Shown piece by piece: positions 26,861 to 35,531 of a DNA stretch of 64,000 nt; position 1 is the first letter of the stretch, and every line of letters starts with the position of its first letter. Origin of the DNA: Paenarthrobacter ureafaciens (GTDB taxonomy: Bacteria > Actinomycetota > Actinomycetes > Actinomycetales > Micrococcaceae); assembly GCF_004028095.1 (NCBI RefSeq), contig NZ_SBHM01000007.1, positions 1,364,001 to 1,428,000 of the forward strand, read 5' to 3'. Made by a program: the position numbers and the translations under genes. Below the pieces are notes generated by a model. It was given only the letters and a program-made list of their open reading frames with translations, searched no databases and was not told where the DNA came from.

Positions 26861-26866
26861 GAGTCC

Positions 26867-27973
26867 TTAAAGTGCAGTCTGGCGGTAGCGCTCAATCTGC
26901 TTAAGACGCCGCAGGAGGCTGTCGCGCCGCGGGTGCGGAACGACGTCGGGCGCCTCAGCGGTGAGATCAATGTGTTCGGTCCCGTACTGCCACAGCAGAA
27001 GGTCGTCCAAGAGGCGGTCCGGGCCGGGGGAGTAGCGGTGGTCCAAGGCCTTGCGGACCTCGGTAATCCGGTTGGCGCTGAGCAGCCCGGCGAGTTCCAC
27101 GGTCTTGGTGAGTCCGTGGGCTGCAAGGAGTTCGGCGGCCCATCCCCAGTCGTCATCTACTTTACGGTCTACGTGCGGCAGCAGGGTACGCCAGACGTCA
27201 CGTACACGGTTGGGAGTGAGCGGCGAGGCACCCTCGCCTTCGAGGTCCCAGTAGCCACGAACTTCCTCATACCGCTCGTGGAGATCTGCGAACGCGGTCT
27301 CCACGGTTTCCAGCATGGCGGCCGTGGCGGTGAATTGACGGTCGAAGTGCGGGGTCCAGGCCCGGGGGTCCTCCGCCTTGAAGCGGATGTCGTGTTCGAT
27401 CTCGCTCCACGCATGGGCGAACACCGTGCGGATCTGGCATTCGAAGAAGTAGCTGCCGTTGGCGGGCAGATCCGGATTGAAGACCTGCTGGTACTCCTTC
27501 ACGGTCTCGTTCTGGATGGTCCGCAAAATGAGGTGCCTGCTGGAATAGCCGTACGTTCCGGACTCGATGGAGCCGATGTCCTTTTCCCGGTCCCCGCGGC
27601 AATCGAAGAGCTGGCGTTGGCGCTTGATGATGTTGGCTACCGCGGCGTTCTCTGCGGGCAGTTTGGTGATGACCCGGATGCCGACCATGTCATTCAGCGT
27701 CCGGAACGGGTCCGGGAACTTGAGCACGCGAGGGCCACCCGGTTCCAGGGGTTCCTCCGTCCGGGAGATCTTCTCGCGGAACGAATCGACGGTCTTGGTG
27801 CGGCCGGTAACGAACAACGGCGTCACCTCTGCGTCGTTGAGCAAGTCCCTAAGGGTCAGCAAAACGTCACGGGTAACACGCTTAAGTGCAGGGCGCACCC
27901 GCTCGTAAAGTTGGACGTTGGCCTCCACCGCTTTGCGCTGATTGAGGTCCAAGCTGTCCCAGTTGCTTGCCAT
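26867..27973 (-). CDS. RelA/SpoT-domain protein (small alarmone synthetase-like) with C-terminal extension
   Basis: 368 residues. The RelA_SpoT nucleotidyltransferase domain covers about 45-235: VTGRTKTVDSFREKI (the GRxK..S..K element), FRTLNDMVGIRVITKL, TYGYSSRHLIL and YFFECQIRTVFAHAWSEIEHDIRFK. No HD hydrolase, TGS or ACT domain is present. A helical extension of about 120 residues (WGWAAELLAAHGLT to the end) follows; I do not recognise it. Known for the family: (p)ppGpp or related pyrophosphate synthesis, or RNA-targeting toxSAS activity. Leaderless start: TAAGCT, six bases, ATG. Operon with the SulP transporter. Confidence 0.85.
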   Translation of the reverse strand: MASNWDSLDLNQRKAVEANVQLYERVRPALKRVTRDVLLTLRDLLNDAEVTPLFVTGRTKTVDSFREKISRTEEPLEPGGPRVLKFPDPFRTLNDMVGIRVITKLPAENAAVANIIKRQRQLFDCRGDREKDIGSIESGTYGYSSRHLILRTIQNETVKEYQQVFNPDLPANGSYFFECQIRTVFAHAWSEIEHDIRFKAEDPRAWTPHFDRQFTATAAMLETVETAFADLHERYEEVRGYWDLEGEGASPLTPNRVRDVWRTLLPHVDRKVDDDWGWAAELLAAHGLTKTVELAGLLSANRITEVRKALDHRYSPGPDRLLDDLLLWQYGTEHIDLTAEAPDVVPHPRRDSLLRRLKQIERYRQTAL

Positions 27974-28084
27974 GGTTCCAGCTTACGGTGCGGCCCTGAC
28001 AGCGAAGCCGGACGCCCCGCCGTCGAACTGCTGCTAGCCAAACCGGCGGCCGCTCGCGATAGGCTCGATACAAAGGAGGGCGCA

Positions 28085-28906
28085 ATGTTGCGGCACAAGT
28101 ACAGCTACGGCGAACACCCCAGTCAGTGGGGCGAACTCTTCATACCTGAACCACACAACGGAAACCACCGGGGCCCGGCGGCCGTGGCGGGAGGTGTCGC
28201 CGTCGTGATCCATGGCGGCTATTGGCGCTCCCAGTACGGCGCAGAGCTGGGTGAACCTCTTGCCCGCGACCTCGCGGCCCATGGCATCACCGCCTGGAAC
28301 CTTGAATACCGGAGGGCCGGGAACGGCGGCGGCTGGCCGCATACCTTCGAAGACATCCTTGCCGGCATCGACTATCTGGCACAGATCGCCTTCAACCATG
28401 ACCTCCAGCTCGGCAAGGTGGTGGCACTGGGCCACTCCGCCGGCGGGCACCTTGCGGTATGGGCCGCCGGCCGTGGCCGGTTGTCCTCCATCGGAACGCC
28501 CGACGCCGATCGGCAGCTGGAGCGCGGACCGGAAGAAGAAGCCGTGCACCTGACCGGCGTCGTGAGCCAGTCCGGTCTCCTGAACCTTGCAGCGGCCGAA
28601 CGCCTGAACCTCAGCAACGGCGCGGTCTGCAACCTGATGGGCGGAGATTCGGCAAGATACCCCAAACGGCATAAATACGCAGACCCCATGACGTCCCTCC
28701 CGATCGACGTTCCCGTATATGCCGTTCACGCCATGAATGATGAGGATGTTCCGGCGAGCCAGTCCGAGGCCTACGTCGCAGCAAGCAACGCATCCGGTGG
28801 CTCGGCACAACTCCTGAGGGTTCCGGGGGACCACTTCGACCTCATCGACCCGAAGGCCGTGGCCTACAAGAAGTGCCGCGAACTGGTCCAGCGCCTGCTC
28901 TCCTGA
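28085..28906 (+). CDS. Alpha/beta hydrolase (kynurenine-formamidase/BD-FAE-like)
   Basis: 273 residues from MLRHKYSYGEHPSQW; AGGAGG sits 6 bases before the ATG. Oxyanion motif VVIHGGYWRSQYG, nucleophile elbow ALGHSAGGHLAVW and a C-terminal catalytic His in VPGDHFDLIDP; the acid is probably Asp in HAMNDEDVPASQS. HGGYW plus GHSAGGH are typical of kynurenine formamidases and related esterases. The open frame extends 800 codons upstream but that part is antisense to SulP and SAS genes. Substrate uncertain. Confidence 0.87.
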   Translation: MLRHKYSYGEHPSQWGELFIPEPHNGNHRGPAAVAGGVAVVIHGGYWRSQYGAELGEPLARDLAAHGITAWNLEYRRAGNGGGWPHTFEDILAGIDYLAQIAFNHDLQLGKVVALGHSAGGHLAVWAAGRGRLSSIGTPDADRQLERGPEEEAVHLTGVVSQSGLLNLAAAERLNLSNGAVCNLMGGDSARYPKRHKYADPMTSLPIDVPVYAVHAMNDEDVPASQSEAYVAASNASGGSAQLLRVPGDHFDLIDPKAVAYKKCRELVQRLLS

Positions 28907-28945
28907 CCGCTGGTTCAGCCCAACGTCCTCTGGCAGAGTTGTCCC

Positions 28946-29875
28946 ATGCTGACTGTTATTGGCGAGGCCCTTGTTGACGTCGTCCAGCGTTCCAGCGGGA
29001 TAGAGGCCCACGTTGGCGGCAGCCCGCTCAACGTTGCCGTGGGCCTGGCCCGGCTGGATCATCCCGTCCAATTCCTGGGCCGGTACGGAAAGGACGCTTT
29101 CGGGGACTCCGTGGGCGCCCACCTGCGGTCCAGTTCAGTCATGGTTCCGCTTCCGCCCGACGACAAGCCCACCAGCGTGGCCACCGCCCTGGTGGACGAC
29201 GACGGCGCCGCCACCTACACGTTCGATCTCGCCTGGGATGTCCCCGGACTCATCGGGCGGCTGCCCCTCATGCTGCAAGGTGCCACTTTGCTGCACACGG
29301 GATCCATCGCCGCTTTCCTGGAACCCGGGGCCGGGGAAGTGCTGGCCGCCGTCGAGTTCGCCCACCCACGATGCACCGTCAGCTTCGACCCCAATTGCCG
29401 CCCCAGCATCATCACTGACAGGGAATATGCCCGCAAGCAGGCCGAACGCTTTGTGAGTCTCGCGGACGTGGTCAAGGCATCGGACGAAGATCTTGAATGG
29501 CTCTACCCGGGCGAAGATGTCTTGGACTCGGCCCGTCGCTGGATGGGACTGGGCGGCCATGAGGGGCCCGCCATGGTGGTGGTTACCCGGGGGTCGCAGG
29601 GCCCCTGGGGGATCACCCGTGCGGGCGAAACCCACGTTCCGGCGCCGCTGGTAGATGTGGTGGACACGGTGGGCGCCGGTGACTCGTTCATGGCCGGTCT
29701 CTTGTCAGCCATTGTGGACCGCGGGTTGGACGGCGCCCAGAACCGCGATGAACTCCGCGCCATGCCGGCCGAAACCCTCGCCGCCATCATGGACCATGCG
29801 GCGAGGGCTGCGGCCGTCACCGTTTCCCGCGCCGGAGCCAATCCGCCGTCGCGGGCTGAACTGAACCACGCCTAA
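28946..29875 (+). CDS. PfkB-family carbohydrate kinase (fructokinase/ribokinase-like)
   Basis: 309 residues. N-terminal MLTVIGEALVDVVQR, HVGGSPLNVAVGLARL (substrate-binding GG), and the C-terminal signature VDTVGAGDSFMAGLLSA with the catalytic Asp in GAGD. Similar in layout to bacterial fructokinases, but the sugar cannot be read. CAGAGT six bases before the ATG suggests a leaderless mRNA. 39 bases after the hydrolase stop. Confidence 0.9.
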   Translation: MLTVIGEALVDVVQRSSGIEAHVGGSPLNVAVGLARLDHPVQFLGRYGKDAFGDSVGAHLRSSSVMVPLPPDDKPTSVATALVDDDGAATYTFDLAWDVPGLIGRLPLMLQGATLLHTGSIAAFLEPGAGEVLAAVEFAHPRCTVSFDPNCRPSIITDREYARKQAERFVSLADVVKASDEDLEWLYPGEDVLDSARRWMGLGGHEGPAMVVVTRGSQGPWGITRAGETHVPAPLVDVVDTVGAGDSFMAGLLSAIVDRGLDGAQNRDELRAMPAETLAAIMDHAARAAAVTVSRAGANPPSRAELNHA

Positions 29876-29878
29876 AAT

Positions 29879-30934
29879 TCAGGCGGCGCCGTGTCCTTCG
29901 GCGACTTCTTCTCCCGCCTTGACCGGTCCCGGGGGAGTGCCGTCACCGAAGGGACGCCCGCCGAGGGACTCCCGGCCGTGCGGAGTCAACCATCCGGACA
30001 GGTCCGGCCCCGCCGGGACGATCTGCGTCGGGTTGATGTCCTCGTGGACGATGTAGTAGTGCTGCTTGATCTGCACGAAGTCGATGGTGTCCCCGAACCC
30101 GGGCGTCTGGAACAGGTCCCGTGCGTAGGCCCACAATGCCGGCATCTCGGTGAGCTTGTTCCGGTTGCACTTGAAGTGGCCGTGGTAGACAGCGTCGAAC
30201 CTTGCCAAGGTGGTGAAGAGGCGGACGTCGGCCTCCGTGATGGTGCCTCCCACGAGGTAGCGCTGTTGGGAAAGGCGTTGTTCCAACCAGTCCATCGCCG
30301 CCCATAGCCGTTGGTAGGCGGCTTCATATGCCTCCTGGGACCCCGCGAAACCACAGCGATAGACGCCATTGTTGATTTCGGTAAAGACCCGCTTGTTGAC
30401 CTCGTCGATTTCCTGCCGCAAGTGCTCGGGGTACAGCTTGGGAGCTCCAGGGCGGTGGAATTCCGTCCACTCGGTGGAGAAGTCCAGGGTGATCTGCGGA
30501 AAGTTGTTGGTGACTACGGCGCCGCTGGGGATGTCCACAATCGCGGGGACCGTGATGCCCCGCGGGTAGTCCGGGAAACGACGGAAGAAAGCTTCCTGCA
30601 AACGTTCGATTCCCAGCACCGGGTCCTTGCCGTCGGGGTCGAGATCGAACGTCCAGGAACGGGCGTCATGAGTCGGGCCGGGCTGGCCGAGGCTGATGGC
30701 ATCCTCAAGGCCCAGGAGCCTGCGCACGATGACTGTGCGGTTGGCCCACGGGCACGCCCTGGCGGCGATGAGGCGGTACCGCCCGGCTTCCACGGGCCAG
30801 CCGGGTTCGCCGTTTGGTCCCTGCGTGCCGTCCCGGGTGATGCGGTCCTCGATGTAGTTGGTGTCCCGGTTGAACTCGCCGCCGGTGACGTATGCGCCTT
30901 TTGTGCTGTACTCCTGGGTCGTTTTCTCACTCAT
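29879..30934 (-). CDS. Glutathionyl-hydroquinone reductase-like protein (GST Xi class, ECM4/YqjG family)
   Basis: 351 residues. Redox motif ARACPWANR (Cys-Pro-Trp), then GLEDAISLGQPGP and FDLDPDGKDPVL; C-terminal GST domain with YRCGFAGSQEAYEAAY, RYLVGGTITEADVRLFTTL and NPTQIVPAGPDLSGW, as in YqjG/PcpF. Known reaction: reduction of glutathionyl-hydroquinones. Actinobacteria such as this one usually carry mycothiol rather than glutathione, so the physiological thiol is probably mycothiol (inference). Leaderless start: TAGTGT, six bases, ATG. Confidence 0.9.
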   Translation of the reverse strand: MSEKTTQEYSTKGAYVTGGEFNRDTNYIEDRITRDGTQGPNGEPGWPVEAGRYRLIAARACPWANRTVIVRRLLGLEDAISLGQPGPTHDARSWTFDLDPDGKDPVLGIERLQEAFFRRFPDYPRGITVPAIVDIPSGAVVTNNFPQITLDFSTEWTEFHRPGAPKLYPEHLRQEIDEVNKRVFTEINNGVYRCGFAGSQEAYEAAYQRLWAAMDWLEQRLSQQRYLVGGTITEADVRLFTTLARFDAVYHGHFKCNRNKLTEMPALWAYARDLFQTPGFGDTIDFVQIKQHYYIVHEDINPTQIVPAGPDLSGWLTPHGRESLGGRPFGDGTPPGPVKAGEEVAEGHGAA

Positions 30935-31012
30935 GGACCCACACTATGTTGTGCTTCTCTCCGCAGGCGAGGGCCGGGGGAAACGCCGGGGCTACCCACG
31001 TAGACTGGCATG

Positions 31013-31822
31013 ATGCGGCTCGTAGCAAGTGATATTGACGGCACCATCCTCGGTCACGACGGAAAAATCAGCGCCAGGACCATCAGGGCCTTCCAGGCCT
31101 GCCGCGACGCCGGGGTGGAACTCGTCTTTGTTACCGGCCGCCCGCCGCGCTGGCTGTACCCGTTGGAGGAGCAGCTCGGCCACAGCGGAATCGTCATTTG
31201 TTCCAACGGTGCCGTTGTTTGGGACCCTGCTGCCGGGAAGCCCATCTCGTCGACGGCGCTGGACATCACGGCTGTCTTTGAAGCGCGGCGAATCATCAAG
31301 TCGATCAGGCCTGACGCTTTGTTCGGGGCGGAGACCCTCCACGGCTTCCACCTTGAACCCGGCTTTATCGAAAACGAAACCAGCGAGCTGCTCGGGGAAT
31401 TCACTCCCGCCCCCTTGGACCGGACACTGACGGCCGCTGACGCAGTGGTGAAGTTCCTGGCCATCACCCGGGAAGGCACCCCGGACGAGTTCCTCGCGGA
31501 AGTCGGACCCGCCGTCGCGCACTTGGTGGCTACAACGCACTCTGCGCCCCGGACCGCTTTGCTGGAGATGTCCGTGCCAGGCATCAACAAAGCCGTGACG
31601 CTTGCAAAGTATGCCGAGTCGCTGGGCATTGAAGCGGCTGACGTCGTGGCTTTCGGGGATATGCCCAACGACATCGAGATGCTGCGTTGGGCCGGCCACG
31701 GTTATGCCATGGCCAGCGGACATCCGGAGGCGATCCTCGCTGCCGGCCGGCAGGCTCCGCGTTTCGACGACGACGGTGTGGCCCAGATACTCGAAGCGAA
31801 GTTGGCCGGGGAGAAGGTCTAA
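31013..31822 (+). CDS. HAD-superfamily hydrolase, Cof-type (sugar phosphatase-like)
   Basis: 269 residues. Motif I LVASDIDGTILGHDG (DxDGT), motif II in FVTGRPPRW, motif III Lys in NKAVTLAKYAESLGI and motif IV VAFGDMPNDIEML; type IIB cap between. Two adjacent ATGs exist (31010, 31013). The second is exactly six bases from TAGACT (31001-31006), the spacing seen at many other starts here, so it is chosen as a leaderless start. Substrate unknown, typically a sugar phosphate or flavin nucleotide. Confidence 0.88.
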   Translation: MRLVASDIDGTILGHDGKISARTIRAFQACRDAGVELVFVTGRPPRWLYPLEEQLGHSGIVICSNGAVVWDPAAGKPISSTALDITAVFEARRIIKSIRPDALFGAETLHGFHLEPGFIENETSELLGEFTPAPLDRTLTAADAVVKFLAITREGTPDEFLAEVGPAVAHLVATTHSAPRTALLEMSVPGINKAVTLAKYAESLGIEAADVVAFGDMPNDIEMLRWAGHGYAMASGHPEAILAAGRQAPRFDDDGVAQILEAKLAGEKV

Positions 31823-31826
31823 GCCC

Positions 31827-32678
31827 TCAAGGGTGCCGCACGCCCTCACCGGCGAGGATTGCCCGGTAGCCCTCCTTGTAGCTCGGGTAGGTGAAGGTAA
31901 AGCCGGTAGACAGGAGCCGCTGGTTCGAACAGCGTTTGTCTCCTGGGCCGTCGTCGGAGGCAGGCCTTGCCGGAGGTTCCGGAAGCTGCAGTTCCTTGGC
32001 GAGGAAGCGCAAAACGTCGCCCAGTTCAGCCGATTCGTTGTCCACGCCCACGTAGACCGCATCCGGCTCCTGTTCCATGGTGGCCAAATGGACGATCATG
32101 GCAGCGGCGTCGTCGCGGTGGATGCGGTTGGTGTGCTTGGGCTGGGACGGGATGACGGCCTTGCCGGAGCGGACCTGGTCAATGAGCCGGGTCCTTCCAG
32201 GGCCATAGATCCCTCCCAGGCGCAGGACTACAGCTTGGGATTCCCCGGCGCGGGCAAAGAGCAACTCCTCCGCTTCCAGGAGAATTTTTCCGCTGAAACG
32301 GGTTGGTTCGGTGGGGGTCGATTCGTCCACCACGGCTCCACCTGCGTCCGGGTAGACGGCCGTCGAGGAGATGAACAAGATGCGCCGGGGCGGAACAGCC
32401 TGGCGGTCCACGGCATCCAGGACGTGGGTCAGCCCGTCCACGTATGCTGCCCGGTAGGCCTCCTCGGTGGAAGCATCAGCGGCCAGGGCAATCACTACGG
32501 TTCCGGCATCTGCCGGCAGCGCTGGTACCTCTTGCGACAAATCGGCGCGGACGCCGCGTATTTCCCCCGGCAGCTTCTCCGGTGAACGCCGGAGGCCGAT
32601 CACTTCATGTCCCGCCGCCGCGAACCGCAGGCCTGCTTCAGTTCCGAGGTCGCCGCAACCGGCAATCAACACAGTCAT
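31827..32678 (-). CDS. NAD(P)-dependent epimerase/SDR-family protein (YeeZ-like)
   Basis: 283 residues. Rossmann start MTVLIAGCGDLGTEAGLRFAAAGHEVIGLRR (GxGxxG variant GCGDLG), FISSTAVYPDAGG, and LRLGGIYGPGRTRLIDQ. The YxxxK catalytic pair of classical SDRs is not obvious, placing it among atypical extended SDRs. Leaderless start: CAGACT, six bases, ATG. Convergent with the HAD gene (four bases between stops). Function not known. Confidence 0.82.
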   Translation of the reverse strand: MTVLIAGCGDLGTEAGLRFAAAGHEVIGLRRSPEKLPGEIRGVRADLSQEVPALPADAGTVVIALAADASTEEAYRAAYVDGLTHVLDAVDRQAVPPRRILFISSTAVYPDAGGAVVDESTPTEPTRFSGKILLEAEELLFARAGESQAVVLRLGGIYGPGRTRLIDQVRSGKAVIPSQPKHTNRIHRDDAAAMIVHLATMEQEPDAVYVGVDNESAELGDVLRFLAKELQLPEPPARPASDDGPGDKRCSNQRLLSTGFTFTYPSYKEGYRAILAGEGVRHP

Positions 32679-32736
32679 CCCAATAGTCTGCCAGCCGTCA
32701 CCGCGGGCGGCCGGATTCCTCAGTTACGCTACCCGT

Positions 32737-33516
32737 GTGACGCTGCCCTACTTTCTTCGCAAGGACGGTTCTTTTGGTCCTCTGGCACTGGCCCATCGAG
32801 GGTTCTCCCTGGATGGGTTGGAGAACTCGATGGCAGCCTTCCACGCGGCTGTTGAGCTGGGGACCGTCCACGTTGAGACCGATGTGCACACGACCGCGGA
32901 CCGGCTTTTGGTGGTTTTCCATGACGCGTCTTTGGACCGGGTGACGAATGCTGCAGGACGGATCGCCGAGCTGACCGGTGACGAGGTGACCCAAGCCCGC
33001 ATCGGCGGCGTCGAACCTGTGCCGACTTTCGACCAGCTCGTCACAGCCCTTCCCGGCGCGAAACTGAATCTGGACCTCAAGGACTGGAACTCGGTGGGTC
33101 CCATGGCGGAAGCCATCGAACGGCACGGCATCCACAGCCAGGTCCTCGTCACCAGCTTCTCGGACCGCCGCAGACGGGCCGTCCTGAAGCGCTTGGACAA
33201 ACGGGTTGCGTCCTCGGCGGGCTCTACCCTCACGGCCCTCTTTGTCTTCCTGGGCCCAATACTTCCGGCTGCGTTGGCGCGTAGGCTGCTTGCCGACGTC
33301 GACGTCTTCCAAGTGCCCGTCCGTTACGGCCGCTTTCGCGTAGTAAGCGAAGGCTTCATTCGCCGCGCACATCGCATCGACCGCCTCGTCCACGTATGGA
33401 CCATCAACGAGCGGGCGGAGATGGAGCGGCTGTTGGATCTGGGCGTGGATGGAATTGTGTCCGACCGGCTGGACCTGCTCAAACAAGTGCTGATTGAGCG
33501 GGACGACTGGGTATGA
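32737..33516 (+). CDS. Glycerophosphodiester phosphodiesterase family protein
   Basis: 259 residues from a GTG six bases after TACGCT (32725-32730), a leaderless start. TIM-barrel motifs: LALAHRGFSLDGLENSMAAF (catalytic HRG), VHVETDVHTTADRLLVVFHDASLDRVTN (ExD and HD), KLNLDLKD, and C-terminal VHVWTINERAEMERLLDLGVDGIVSDR. Reaction: glycerophosphodiester to glycerol 3-phosphate and alcohol. No signal peptide, so cytoplasmic. The open frame upstream is antisense to the SDR gene and is rejected. Confidence 0.9.
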   Translation: MTLPYFLRKDGSFGPLALAHRGFSLDGLENSMAAFHAAVELGTVHVETDVHTTADRLLVVFHDASLDRVTNAAGRIAELTGDEVTQARIGGVEPVPTFDQLVTALPGAKLNLDLKDWNSVGPMAEAIERHGIHSQVLVTSFSDRRRRAVLKRLDKRVASSAGSTLTALFVFLGPILPAALARRLLADVDVFQVPVRYGRFRVVSEGFIRRAHRIDRLVHVWTINERAEMERLLDLGVDGIVSDRLDLLKQVLIERDDWV

Positions 33517-33541
33517 GGAACTTGGCCACCCGTTAGTCGAG

Positions 33542-35380
33542 TCAGAGATCCTGTTCGCCCTCGATGGCCGCAGGGCGCAGCTGTGCTGCCCGGATGCGCT
33601 CAAGGTCGAACTTGGGGCCGCGATCGAACGTGAAGATACCGTTCTTCTCCTGGAAGACGTCCGTCAACTGGGTGTAGCAGTACCCGAACATATCCGCGTT
33701 CTCCAGGAGGACGCGGCACAGGCCTTCGAACCGTTCATGGAATTCCTCTTCGCTGGCCACGCGCTGACCGTAGCCCCAGGAACTTGCCACATCATTGCCG
33801 GCTTCAGCGGCCTGCCTGGCCTCTTCCTCGTTCCACCAGATACCCCCGAACTCGGAGACGAAGTAGGGCTGGCCGGCGTAGGGGACCGAGTAATCCCCGC
33901 CGTCGGGGGTGCGGTTGAGGAAAGGCTTGCCGTCGGCGAGGCCCTCCTGCTGGAGGCGGAACTTGTCCGGATCCTGCTCGTAGGAGTGGGAATCGTAGAT
34001 GTCCGTCTCGCGGACGCGGTGGGAGTAGCCCGAGGCATCGATCACCGGGCGCGTGGGATCGGCCAGCTTGGTGGCTAGGAACATGGCCTGCGTGACGTCG
34101 TCCAGCACGGTGATGCGGTCATGGAGGAGTTGGTGTGTTTCATTGAGCGGGCACCAGCCGATGATGGACGGATGGTTGAAGTCGCGCTGCAGCACCTCCA
34201 ACCACTGGGCAACGAAGCTCGCAGTGGGCTTCTGGTTGTGGCCGACCGTTCCTCCGCCGGACACGCCCCAGTCCCCGAACTCGCCCCAGACGAGGTAGCC
34301 CAAGCGATCCGCGTGGTAGAGGAAACGCTCTTCGAAGACCTTCTGGTGGAGCCGGGCACCGTTGAAACCTGCGGCCATGGAGAGTTCGATGTCCTTGACC
34401 AGCGCCGCATCGTCCGGCGACGTCATGAGTGAGTCCGGCCAGTAGCCCTGATCCAGAACGAGCCGCTGGAATACGGGCTTGCCGTTGATGCGCACCACTT
34501 TGCCGTCCAGTGCCACGGACCTGACGGCGGCGTAGCTGGCCACCTGGTCCACCGGCGAACCAGTGGCGTCCTCGATGGCCACCTCAAGGTCATATAGGAA
34601 GGGATCCTCGGGTGACCACGGCCGGAGTTCATCCTGCGGTATGCCGAGCCGGAGCGATGGCGATAGGTCCAGGTCCGCCCGCACCGACGCTTCCGCTACG
34701 GTGGTGCCGGCGTTCCTGAGGATGGCCTTGATGGTATGGCCTGCACGGTTCTGCGAGAGGGGCACCTCTAGAGCCAGACTGGAATCGGCAAGGTTGGGAG
34801 TGATCCGGAGGTGCTTGATCTGGACCTCGGGAACGGCTTCAAGCCACACCGTCTGCCAGATCCCCGTGGTGCGCGTGTACTGGCAGTGGGTGTTGTTGTA
34901 CCAGGTGGCTTGCTTGCCGCGTGCCTGTATCTCATGCCGGGAGTCCCTGGCCCGCACCACCAGCACTGCGTCCTCGCCGGGTTCGGCCAATCCGCTGAGA
35001 TCTGCCGTGAAGGGGGTGAAGCCGCCGCGATGCCGGGCCACCTCCACTCCGTTGACCCATACCGTGGCATCGTGATCCACGGCGCCGAAGTGGAGCAGGA
35101 CCTTCTTCCCGGCCCATTCCCCGGGAACGGTGATGGTGCGCCGGTACCAGACGGCCTCCATGAAGTCCACGTGCCCGACGCCGGACAGGGCCGACTCGGG
35201 AGCGAAGGGAACCAGGATCTCCCCGGTGAGCTCCCGTGTGGTGAGGCCGCGCTCCCATCCTGAGTCACCGGCGTCGATCTCGAATCCCCACGTGCCGTTG
35301 AGGTTCAACCAGGTGTCCCGGACCAGTTGCGGCCGCGGGTGCTCAGGTTTGGGAAGGGCGTGGTTGCTGGCGACTGTCAA
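33542..35380 (-). CDS. Glycoside hydrolase family 2 protein (beta-galactosidase/glucuronidase-like)
   Basis: 612 residues from a TTG with AAGGAG six bases upstream. Sugar-binding jelly-roll domain (about 20-185; RPQLVRDTWLNLNGTWGFEID, VWYRRTITVP, VWVNGVEVARHRGGF), Ig-like domain (about 190-295), and TIM barrel (about 300-600) with acid/base Glu in WCPLNETH and nucleophile Glu in YFVSEFGG. Shorter than LacZ (about 1000 residues), close to compact GH2 enzymes. No signal peptide, so intracellular. Which sugar it cleaves is not certain. Confidence 0.9.
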   Translation of the reverse strand: MTVASNHALPKPEHPRPQLVRDTWLNLNGTWGFEIDAGDSGWERGLTTRELTGEILVPFAPESALSGVGHVDFMEAVWYRRTITVPGEWAGKKVLLHFGAVDHDATVWVNGVEVARHRGGFTPFTADLSGLAEPGEDAVLVVRARDSRHEIQARGKQATWYNNTHCQYTRTTGIWQTVWLEAVPEVQIKHLRITPNLADSSLALEVPLSQNRAGHTIKAILRNAGTTVAEASVRADLDLSPSLRLGIPQDELRPWSPEDPFLYDLEVAIEDATGSPVDQVASYAAVRSVALDGKVVRINGKPVFQRLVLDQGYWPDSLMTSPDDAALVKDIELSMAAGFNGARLHQKVFEERFLYHADRLGYLVWGEFGDWGVSGGGTVGHNQKPTASFVAQWLEVLQRDFNHPSIIGWCPLNETHQLLHDRITVLDDVTQAMFLATKLADPTRPVIDASGYSHRVRETDIYDSHSYEQDPDKFRLQQEGLADGKPFLNRTPDGGDYSVPYAGQPYFVSEFGGIWWNEEEARQAAEAGNDVASSWGYGQRVASEEEFHERFEGLCRVLLENADMFGYCYTQLTDVFQEKNGIFTFDRGPKFDLERIRAAQLRPAAIEGEQDL

Positions 35381-35408
35381 GGCAGCTCCTTAGAAGGCAG
35401 GCTCGTTT

Positions 35409-35424
35409 TTACAACGTTAGAATC
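35409..35424. promoter_or_regulatory. Possible LacI-type operator upstream of the GH2 gene
   Basis: TTACAACGTTAGAATC contains the CG-centred AACGTT core preferred by LacI-family regulators, about 30 bases before the GH2 start. Symmetry beyond six bases is weak and no LacI gene is in the window. Confidence 0.25.
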
Positions 35425-35531
35425 TTTCGCGTCCGGATGCGAGGGTTTGGACGGCTATGTGGATTATCCGCGAGGAAAGTCGTGGCATGAGAGTCTGGAT
35501 AATACAGTCCAGCCGCCGCAAGGAGATTGAC

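Noticed and set aside
25679..28084. An open frame of over 800 codons running into the alpha/beta hydrolase
   Set aside because: It is antisense to the SulP and RelA/SpoT genes and very rich in Gly/His/Gln/Asp, typical of a GC-rich shadow frame. Only the last 273 codons, with their own ribosome site, are a gene.
35409..35424. LacI-type operator as firm evidence for LacI control of the GH2 gene
   Set aside because: Only the central AACGTT is symmetrical and no LacI gene is present, so it is listed at low confidence only.
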